A DNA stretch of 64,000 bases, taken from the NCBI GenBank assembly GCA_963719485.1, contig OY970387.1, positions 3,100,001 through 3,164,000 on the forward strand. Direction: 5' to 3'. Position 1 is the first letter of the stretch; every line of letters starts with the position of its first letter. Position numbers and translations under genes: made by a program. The notes beneath the pieces were generated by a model that had not been told where the DNA came from, did not search any database, and worked only from the letters and a program-made list of their open reading frames with translations. The stretch is from Bog-473 sp963719485 (GTDB taxonomy: Bacteria > Actinomycetota > Acidimicrobiia > Acidimicrobiales > RAAP-2). Below, one piece after another: positions 44,401 through 49,345 of this stretch.

Positions 44401-46972
44401 CGGCAGCGACACCGTCTACGCAGACGGCCTCACCAGCGCGCCCGCTGCCGGCTACCCGCAGGACGGCGGCGACGTCGTGCTCGGCGACAACGGCTGCATC
44501 GACCGCGAGATCGGGAACAGCTCCGAGCCGCGCGACACCAACGGGTGTCCGACCGGGCCACCGACGACGATGTCGGCGTGGCAGCACAACAGTGCGGACC
44601 CCAACGCGGTGACCACGCAGAACCCGAAGGGGGTGGTCTCGAGGACGATCCGGCAGCTCGACGTGTTCGACTGCCCCAACCGCTCGTGTGGCGCCACGAC
44701 GCCTCCGGTCCAGGGGGCCGGGGACACCCTGTGGGGCGGGACGGGGGACGACTTGCTCTTCGGCGAGACCGGGAAGGACATGGTCTCCGGAGGCCCTCCG
44801 ACCACCGTCAAGACCGACGGCACGGCCGGGTCTCTCGTCGGTGACGACTACATGGAGGGCGGCGCCGGATCCGATCAGATGGCCGGCGGAGCCGGCGACG
44901 ACGACATGCTCGGCGGCACCGCGCCGACCTACCTGGCGCCAGGAAGAACCACCAGCATGGTGAGCGACGGGACGGCGGGCGGCACCGCCCTGGCACCGGT
45001 CCCACCGGCGAATTCCCTGCTGTCGATCCCGGGCTCTGGCGTCCTCGGGAACACGATGGACGGCGGCGGCGGCAACGACGTGATGATCGGCGGCAACGGC
45101 CAGATCACCCACGTGCTGGCCGTCGGGCAGTGGAAGAAGAACACGAACGACAATGCGTTCATCCGCACCCTGTCCCAGTTCGACCTGGCCAACGGCGGGC
45201 CCACCGGGATCGGTGGCGACGACACCATGCGGGGAGGGCCCGGCGACGATCGGATGTTCGGCGGCGTCCGCAACGACTCCATGGACGGCGGGCCCGGTGA
45301 CGACTACGTCGAGGGCGGGAGCGGGCGCGACCTCCTCCAAGGGGGCAACGGTGACGACGACATCGTCGGGGGCACCAGCCCCGTGTCCGTCCCCGTGCCC
45401 AACCCCTTGCCCGCTGGTTTCGCCAACGCCACCGCCTTCACCGATGCACAGGCCGGCGGGATGCCCGACGGCACGTCGGCCGGCGGCGGCACGACGCTGG
45501 GTAACGTCATCTGCGGCAACTACTGCGGCCAGAGCACCCCGACCTCCGACGACGACGCCATCGTGGCCAACAACGGTCGTGTCGACCGTTGCGCGGCCTC
45601 GAGCGGCGTGCCGCAAGGAACCGACAGTTGCACCTGGACCCGGACCAACTACGGCGACGAGAAGGCCACCAGCTCGCCCGGTGTCGCCCAGACGGGGAGC
45701 ATCACGGCCACCTCGCTCGGTGACCCGCGCACGCGCTTTATCACGCTGCTCGGTCAGAGCTCGACCGAGACGACCCACAACGGCAACGACTACGTGGAGG
45801 GCAACAGCGGCAACGACGTCATCTACGGCGAGGACGGCACTGACGCCATCCACGGCGACACCCCGGCTCCCAACAGCCCCCGCCTCGACGAGTGCTTGCC
45901 GACGACCGACGCCACGGCGGGTCAGGACCTGGTCGTGGGCGGGTACGGCAACGACGTGCTCTGCGGGGACGGTGGCGACGAGCTCCTGCTTGCCAACCGC
46001 GGGCTGGTGACGGTCGTCCCCTTCTCGGGCAGCCCCACGACCATCGGGGGCACCAACGGGCCACCGTACGGCACGCTTAGCTTCCCGCACTCGGGCAACA
46101 GCATCTACCAGGTCGACCTGTCCCAGGAGTACAGCGACGGGTCGCTCGTTCCGGTGCCGAATTGGAACAACCCGGGCGCCACGGGCCAGACGGGCCAGCA
46201 CGTCATCATCTTCGGCGGCCAGGGTGACGACACCATCCACGGGAGCCCGGGTGACGATTTCCTGCAGGGCGACGACGGGATGCACGTCACCGGGCAACCG
46301 GCCTCGACCGGGGGCGACGACATCATCTTCGGCGACGGCGGCAACGACTCGATGCAGGGTGGCCCGGGCAACGACGACGAGTTCGGCGGCGCCAACAACG
46401 ACGACATCGACGTCGTCCGCTCCGACACGGCGATCCCGTTCAAGATCACCGACGCCGGTGCCTGCGTGCCGCCGATGTTCCCGACCATCAAGGCCGACCC
46501 GACGGCGCTGCTGACAGCCGAGGGGTGTCCCACCACGGGCTTCGGGATCCAGAGCTACGCCTCGCGCTTCCCGCTCCCGGCGGTGCAGTCCTACGACACC
46601 GACCCCGGCGCCAACGACAACGGTGGGACGACCAGTCACACGAACACCTTCGGCGATGTGCTCTATGGAGGGTTCAACCGGGACATGTTCCAGTCACAGA
46701 ACACCGGTTCCGGCGATCGCATGCTTGACGACAACGGGGCTTACAACCTCGAGTTCGCCTGCCCGGCGGCCTACGGTGGCTTGCAGATCAACCGCGCGCT
46801 GAGCCCCAGCCTCATCGGTTTCGTGCAGCAGATCACCCAGGCCGACGGGGCGGTGAACACCTCCACGCCGACGAGTTCGGGCGGAACCGAGGCGTCGATC
46901 ATCTATGCCGGCGATGCGAAGGGCAACTCCGGAAAGGACTACCCGACGACCCCGGGCCATTTCAACTGCTGA
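35450..46972 (+). CDS. Giant secreted RTX-repeat calcium-binding protein
   Basis: This 3840-residue protein begins with a clear Sec signal peptide (residues 1-32, LPLILATPASA before the cut). Residues 33 to about 2180 are Ser/Thr/Asp-rich, beta-type sequence with few cysteines, including a fibronectin-III-like segment near 1340-1465 (VTGVSATATNPTSG, TDYKILRSDDDGSD). From about 2184 to 3650 there are many hemolysin-type nonapeptide repeats (GGxGxDxxx); the densest run, 2577-2684, includes GGAGNDSLYGNLGNDTIYG. Longer modules recur there, each ending in a GGTSP-like turn. A unique C-terminus of about 190 residues follows. These proteins fold on binding calcium outside the cell; a role in adhesion or as a surface layer is inference. 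ATG at 35450 is preferred to 35426 because the signal peptide begins there. Confidence 0.9.
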   Translation: MRRSLQRVMAVILGMTLLVFGLPLILATPASATTPDQPTQDVEAGLNALVPFIDGLATVGKFAQPLPGLDVRPGSADGLDLATALSDTFTAPSGPLGGNYGNAATLGGLTTALAGVSSAGIPGGRTVTITAGHTSSGGVDSFPLAITIERQHTPTGFGIATSGFDFTSAGGLDTDLLMQLDVVVNYQASNRTLWLSFGGGTPSLSLSATTTLPSPSAVDSAIGILKVTLGAGSTLSSIDHFSATFSDPNNDGRLDVLTAGASTTGGEVTAPGASAGLVSLDWASTPASSLSATLNVTADTTGITGTGLSGASATVTIGPLDPSTTTLSSSVISGSLQAFDAFENLAPNDLANALGQLAQFLTTVQMTQMPSGAGFDDIALPFMKGSLADVVQVNETIRKFITDHVEQIPVDPTNASSTVGKPDFASIQDLISELNGETGLPGGASLTVKDVNYDNTSNKLSFTVNATRASGNGQPLDNPPAPTTSDGTGATFTATSITDPNHIWDPSYVGRTVTAGPLTAEIKDISGHTVDLDPAPLTPQGGSPVPTDLWKGATTAEPFPPAGTPYSIAAPDPQTGEAQLGDILNAKTGLINANAQQPTATVNPSYSVSLPIVLDLSPPTSTTPTTVTNPDGTKTVVDSLPTPAQRIKLHTGGSDPLISLDVPIASSVHISADVGFLGVQLDGSLAECTTGTYDASTVPPSCGAIGSTHLLQVNLKTPTTAPLADSGGDLSLPDFVTHLIAGGSGDTNGQNGTTPAPQDVLSASVNGEAHATLTVTVPGASSFFSSPLTLSADMADITDPSTVTVNAPDVSQLAGLKDFDISGADPKALFGAILAVLNQVDALSSQLGGASGALHDALATPIPLLGTSVKSLIGGSVSGGDGVTYGNGTVGTLTDPNQNFSSDDSKALAGRTLTAGTTSGVIASATGNVITLTAPWAAQPPDGTSYTVEDELKGVIDALTANPADSLQSMVDTLNQHLGTNSPVSFKLDTSTTPATLHLNIDWKRSYSTNAPISLNLGAGLPSLAGVQAHGTATLGVSGEVKVGLLLPLSADTLSDPLGQLQVDPSNSSVSVKVSASLGDQSFIMANAGPLAIALGDPSHPNATNLQANAALGAALSDSTDSSPVSLSTFAGDLGVQLNQGVDPVTCSNAPNVASDSYALCAALPIYTSSDGHTWNLITGSAPDDTNSILLRVPQSTGTDLASQFDLSGNLGDGTTPKLETPSDLATSIANSFLDLSSLDDGLLGYIKFAQQGLQLASAGGKLPLIGSDLQEGADFLGNLQNTINGVLGPSNLPNGKLATAGDVQNKLNDLGSALNTAGLLPGGTASFTPALICSGATLSQVTGVSATATNPTSGTTDYQYEVVATRSDGTGDTIPSAASTSVHNVAPASLGTSSFNTVTWTPVKYATDYKILRSDDDGSDSLTDFQLIDTVTGQPTKTYQDQKTSGSPYSAVTTAPSLATCDMGEPASDISGITVTADLGQGSLTDPTASGGLTAKVPLDVGVPGLSISAMNDGTDANDLTASVAWAIHLKFGLSRDRGFFVDTQDHDPSSPVGKSGPEFQVGVAINVPASIHAQLAFLNVDMANQNPTTADPNFAGKPLFKGVFSIDLKNGASAPDCSDASCTADDSQFIDLSGLQNTTNITDDIVPKLSAEAALDWVLHADVSSALPGIGTEFKLHWAWTSANPGGSVLPDVLEFDNVTIDPGSFVNGVLGKIFAQVASAMKPLQPVIDTIQAPIPVLSDLSKAVGGSDVTIASLAEDFSTLAGGPDIAPFLDVLNSVNSVVKNLTSGHCAVAGETFCVNVGSFKLNAQDATTEANTPDLATQSGFITPTDMGNPLGDLASDSSDPGFANTSGTGAGQCSNPDDQTTCTHPGLTFPALEHPAQIFQLILGHDVTLAQFDSGPLTLGFSMSEEFGPIYAPPPVDIVISGSAGVTLHVVAGFDTYGIRTAVQSGKVGVGVLDSLFFATTDSSGKPLAVVSLTGTIAAGAEVTAFVLKAGVEGGITLTVNFYWNDPDNDGKFRFSEFLATALNNPVCLFNEGGSLNVFLEVFITIGFSPFDVSFNFTLVNVKLLDFTLQPDCNPAPPRLGGVTGSTLYLYAGNLGTAAARGDNAWAAKGDESWVVRENADKSVTVNALGVTHTFTQTISSVVLDARGYSTGKLSVLFQGATKDQPFDLKQVVFGGNQDDTIRTGSGPSFVDGGPGNDTISTGDRPDPGSEPAAGAPAAVVAGGPGNDVITTGNAQDWVAGDGALTVSDVSGVTAPAYDTSATDTTDNTSTGTVSLPTVLDPATVGHPAAPTEHPQSDPNPDGDDLMTVGIGGSTIWGGGGNDKIGTAQASTVADANPGNPNYTAGANTIIGGDGSDQIASGSADDVIYTGSTETAIGPDDEGPPDVNLDGSAAINTVDTGTGNDTVYGSQAEDDVTVHSLPGQSATVYGGGGNDILDGGDGTDSLYGGPGNDYLIAQPATVDKVHTQTDQLGPGAFTITDLADSNPAVGKTLVGGGGSDRIYGGDGSSSIWGDHETFFDATNTGTAQKDTCASPGPAASDPPAEHPNPGLTPGAGLGATDPAQADAADLIIGGSGADTISAGGGNDFVFANGGNDVVCGGAGNDYIDAGAGADTVWGGSGDDTILGGAGNDSLYGNLGNDTIYGADGNDTLEGNEGADSLFGGDGNDLVIGGTSAPGRSDVGDPILDGGGGNDVLIGDNGGQVNAQGNPDSSLAGANPADVDANGNPLVDVYDLTSTTPTNVGGNDAIYGGDDNDFLFGGVGDDVLDGGTGNDHVEGNPGSDTIYGGVGNDDIIGGTSPVAVDGGSVDAIPDGSTGGGADACSLGGLTSDVTTVPAATSPVTGNCIYGDYPSTPATVPDPQHYADTVVGGNGSITETGLTDTNDGTPVRDVRQLALLTVGGNDKINAGPGDDHVFAGLGDDSVHAGADDNSVEGGPGSDTIYGGAGNNDIIGGTSPLALPTSGPDALTTSQVSDGSDTVYADGLTSAPAAGYPQDGGDVVLGDNGCIDREIGNSSEPRDTNGCPTGPPTTMSAWQHNSADPNAVTTQNPKGVVSRTIRQLDVFDCPNRSCGATTPPVQGAGDTLWGGTGDDLLFGETGKDMVSGGPPTTVKTDGTAGSLVGDDYMEGGAGSDQMAGGAGDDDMLGGTAPTYLAPGRTTSMVSDGTAGGTALAPVPPANSLLSIPGSGVLGNTMDGGGGNDVMIGGNGQITHVLAVGQWKKNTNDNAFIRTLSQFDLANGGPTGIGGDDTMRGGPGDDRMFGGVRNDSMDGGPGDDYVEGGSGRDLLQGGNGDDDIVGGTSPVSVPVPNPLPAGFANATAFTDAQAGGMPDGTSAGGGTTLGNVICGNYCGQSTPTSDDDAIVANNGRVDRCAASSGVPQGTDSCTWTRTNYGDEKATSSPGVAQTGSITATSLGDPRTRFITLLGQSSTETTHNGNDYVEGNSGNDVIYGEDGTDAIHGDTPAPNSPRLDECLPTTDATAGQDLVVGGYGNDVLCGDGGDELLLANRGLVTVVPFSGSPTTIGGTNGPPYGTLSFPHSGNSIYQVDLSQEYSDGSLVPVPNWNNPGATGQTGQHVIIFGGQGDDTIHGSPGDDFLQGDDGMHVTGQPASTGGDDIIFGDGGNDSMQGGPGNDDEFGGANNDDIDVVRSDTAIPFKITDAGACVPPMFPTIKADPTALLTAEGCPTTGFGIQSYASRFPLPAVQSYDTDPGANDNGGTTSHTNTFGDVLYGGFNRDMFQSQNTGSGDRMLDDNGAYNLEFACPAAYGGLQINRALSPSLIGFVQQITQADGAVNTSTPTSSGGTEASIIYAGDAKGNSGKDYPTTPGHFNC

Positions 46973-47001
46973 CCGACCTCACGGCGGTCGGCAGCATGCC
47001 G

Positions 47002-47136
47002 GGCTTCAACAACGCCATGGACTCCCTGGCCGACTGGCTCTTCCGGGGCAACCTGCTGCGCTTCCCCAAGCTCAAGCTGGCCTACAAGATCCTGCGCAGC
47101 AACGCCATCACGATGCTGGAGCTCGACCGGGTCTGA
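47002..47136 (+). pseudogene. Amidohydrolase 3'-end relic with internal deletion
   Basis: Reading frame GFNNAMDSLADWLFRGNLL, FPKLKLAYKILRSNAITML and ELDRV matches the amidohydrolase at 33873-35114 in two separate pieces. Its residues from GFNNAMASLADW to KLKLAY are joined directly to KILRGNAITMLELDRV, skipping about 300 bases. Both ends of the missing part carry GGCCTAC, so the deletion probably arose by recombination between short repeats. It starts 30 bases after the RTX stop and ends in the same TGA as the parent gene. Confidence 0.85.
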
Positions 47137-47204
47137 CCCTGGGAGCGCCGCCGCTCTCCGAGCGGCCCGCCACCCATTCGCCGCCGGACCCGTCACGGCG
47201 GTCT
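47137..47204 (+). repeat. Downstream flank repeat, copy 1
   Basis: The bases directly after this amidohydrolase relic (beginning CCCTGGGAGCGCCGCCGCTC and ending CACGGCGGTCT) recur after the second relic at 47985-48053 with few differences. They do not occur after the intact gene at 35115. So the two relics descend from a common paralogue with its own 3' flank. Confidence 0.85.
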
Positions 47205-47257
47205 CGCGGCTGCGGCCGAACGGCACGATTGGGGGATCGCTCGTGGTCACGCGCCCG

Positions 47258-47301
47258 AATAGACACGGTCCCCGACGCCAACGGGAACCGTGTCTATTTT
47301 T
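47258..47301 (+). terminator. Rho-independent terminator
   Basis: AATAGACACGG pairs with CCGTGTCTATT, extended inward by TCCC/GGGA around a short loop, and is followed by a run of five T on the + strand. This is the clearest intrinsic terminator in the window. It would end transcription coming through the RTX gene and the relic behind it, and it shields the opposite-strand small secreted gene, whose stop is about 27 bases further. Confidence 0.85.
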
Positions 47302-47327
47302 GCTCTGTCACGAGCGCGGCGCGCCGG

Positions 47328-47750
47328 CTATCCGTTGTAGGTGATGTTCCCGGTCACGGTGCCAGAGAGGGTAAAGCCGCCGGGGCCAGTGGCGGAGATG
47401 GAGCAGGTCGAGGTGCCACTGTTGTTGTGCTTGACAGAGTTCTCCGGCTGGCTTTGACCCATGAAGCTGATCGTGAGCTCGAGTTCGGTCGGGTGGAAGA
47501 TGCCACTGGCGCCGGAATCGAAGGTCAGATGGGCCCCGTTCCAGGTGGTGCCTTGGGCATTGCCGCTGTTGACGGTGAAGGTCCCTGTCTGTCCTCCACC
47601 ACAGTCAAACATCCCTGTCAACGAGCTTGGTGCGTTATTGGGAGCGGCTGTCGCCTCTGATGCCGAGAGACCCAACACACCGAGCGAGAGTGCCGCCGAG
47701 CCGAGCAGCGCTCGTCCCAGAAGCCTGGACATGGTTCGTCGAGAGGTCAT
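47328..47750 (-). CDS. Small secreted protein
   Basis: I do not recognise the family of this 140-residue protein. A signal peptide ends after about residue 35 (LGVLGLSASEATA). The mature part of about 105 residues is Gly/Thr/Ser/Asn-rich with regular beta-strand pattern (QTGTFTVNSG, LELTISFMGQ, GGFTLSGTVTGNITY) and two cysteines (FDCGGG and STCSIS) that could form a disulfide. AAAGGAGC lies ahead of the ATG at a good distance. It is a single gene between two convergent or divergent neighbours. GC is a little lower than in the RTX gene. Confidence 0.7.
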   Translation of the reverse strand: MTSRRTMSRLLGRALLGSAALSLGVLGLSASEATAAPNNAPSSLTGMFDCGGGQTGTFTVNSGNAQGTTWNGAHLTFDSGASGIFHPTELELTISFMGQSQPENSVKHNNSGTSTCSISATGPGGFTLSGTVTGNITYNG

Positions 47751-47912
47751 TTTTCAGCTCCTTTCGTGAGGGCACCGCGATGTACAACTGGAGTTTCGTT
47801 GCCCCACCGAGGTGGCCTGATGTCACGACAGAGGCGCCCCCATGCATGTTGATACTTCTCTGAGGGTCCACCGCTTGGCTGCTGGTCCCAAATTGCTTCG
47901 GGAGTGCTGGAG

Positions 47913-47984
47913 CTCGACGAGCGGACGGCCTACAAGATCCTGCGCGGCAATGCCATCACGATGCTGGAGCTCGTCCGGGTCTAA
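47913..47984 (+). pseudogene. Amidohydrolase 3'-end relic
   Basis: The 24 codons LDERTAYKILRGNAITMLEL and VRV end with TAA and match the last 24 codons of the amidohydrolase at 33873-35114 with only isolated changes. No upstream part of the gene precedes them; the sequence before 47913 belongs to the promoter side of the small secreted gene. Confidence 0.85.
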
Positions 47985-48053
47985 CCCTGGGAGCGCCGCC
48001 GCTCTCCGAGCGGCCCGCCGCCCCATTCGACGCCGGACCCGACACGGCGGTCT
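47985..48053 (+). repeat. Downstream flank repeat, copy 2
   Basis: This is the second copy of the flank described at 47137-47204, following the relic at 47913-47984. It ends at GGTCT and the sequences diverge after that. The following 188 bases to 48241 hold no gene I can support. Confidence 0.85.
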
Positions 48054-48241
48054 GCCGCGGCGATCGCCGCGAGGTCATGACCCACCCCGTCAGGGCGACG
48101 AACGTCAGCTCCGCGTTGGCTTCCCTCCACATGCACCGATGGTGGTGATCGAAAAGCAGAGGCTGTGGCATGCATCAGTTTGGCGGCCTTGGGTGGCGTC
48201 GACGGTGTGGGTGGCGTACAAGTTGCAGTGAGCTGCTGCCG

Positions 48242-49180
48242 TCATCCGTACGGGTAGAGCGTGCCGTCCTGAGCGACGAGGGTATAGCCGGCGCCATGGG
48301 CGAACATGCCGGCTATCGGCGAAGCGAGTTTCTGGCTGCCGGCAGAACCGAGGAATGGGGCATCTCCGAACGCGAACACGCCGCCATCTGATGCCACCAT
48401 CCAGTAACCACCACCATCGGGCGTATTGACGATCCCTTCAATTGGCTGATTCAGCTTAAGACCGCCCAGCGATCCGTAGAACTGCGAGTCGCCGTAGTTG
48501 AACACCCCCCCGTCGGTGGCGACGAGCGTGTAGCCCGCGCCGTCCCGAGTCACCGACATTCCAACAATTGGCGCGTTCAACTGAATGCTCCCGGCCGATC
48601 CGTAGAACTGTGCGTTCCCGTAGGTGAAGATTCCGCCGTCGGACGCCACCAGCCAGTAGCCATTGCCGTCAGCGGTGGGCGTCATCCCCACGATGGGGCG
48701 ATTGAGCGGAAGCCCTGAGGCGTCCCCATGATTCACTGCCGCCGGACCTGAGAAGTCACTTTCTCCAAAGACATGGCCAGTCGAATCAGCCACCCATGCG
48801 TTGCGGGAGATGTCGCCGCTGCCTTCGCTCGAACTCCCAGCACAGTCAGTGCTATCGGCCCAAACCGACACCAAATGATCAGTGGTGTCGAACTCACTGG
48901 AGTTGCCTCTGACGACCAGAGGTGGGAAGTCAGGAGAGGTGTTGTTGGCGATGTATGCGTGGTAGGTCACGGGCGAGTAAGGAAAGCCTTCCGTGTCCGG
49001 CACAATCACGCCCGGCTGGACCGACGCGTCGTAGGCAGTGCGTTGGTCCCCACCGGAACTGGAGCAGTCGAGGGGCACCGTGTGGGGCGACGCCGTGCTG
49101 GCTGCTGCGCCACCGACGGGAGCGACGAGTCCAAAGACCGCCGCCAATCCGACTACCAACGGAACTGCCCGCTTCAGCAT
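48242..49180 (-). CDS. Secreted protein with tandem WLVASDGG modules
   Basis: The 312-residue protein has a signal peptide (residues about 1-28, VGLAAVFGLVAPVGGAAA), an N-terminal region of about 125 residues with two cysteines, and then four modules of about 42 residues of the pattern P-I-V-G-M ... G-Y-W-L-V-A-S-D-G-G-I-F-x-Y-G-x-A-x-F-Y-G-S. Such modules occur in many secreted actinobacterial proteins and look like small beta-propeller or beta-solenoid units; binding to cell wall or glycan is a guess. Its modules are diverged from each other, unlike those in the GH5 protein next door. AAAGGG precedes the ATG at 49180. Confidence 0.75.
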   Translation of the reverse strand: MLKRAVPLVVGLAAVFGLVAPVGGAAASTASPHTVPLDCSSSGGDQRTAYDASVQPGVIVPDTEGFPYSPVTYHAYIANNTSPDFPPLVVRGNSSEFDTTDHLVSVWADSTDCAGSSSEGSGDISRNAWVADSTGHVFGESDFSGPAAVNHGDASGLPLNRPIVGMTPTADGNGYWLVASDGGIFTYGNAQFYGSAGSIQLNAPIVGMSVTRDGAGYTLVATDGGVFNYGDSQFYGSLGGLKLNQPIEGIVNTPDGGGYWMVASDGGVFAFGDAPFLGSAGSQKLASPIAGMFAHGAGYTLVAQDGTLYPYG

Positions 49181-49345
49181 GATCGCCGCCCTTTATGTCC
49201 GTCTCCAAAATGCATTCATAGTCGATTGGGTTGCCGCCGTGACCGTGGAACGCCTTCAGTCCAGTGAGCCCCTCCAGATGCCTATTGCATTGCATGCTCA
49301 CATTCCCCACCAAGACATATGTGTCACCCAGATGGGCGACGCGTG

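Noticed and set aside
41594..46639. Very long open frames on the minus strand (43871-46639 and 41594-43801) opposite the RTX repeats
   Set aside because: They are the mirror of the GGxGxD codon pattern in high-GC DNA, consist of Val/Gly/Asp/Ala runs, and have no domain, ribosome-binding site or signal.
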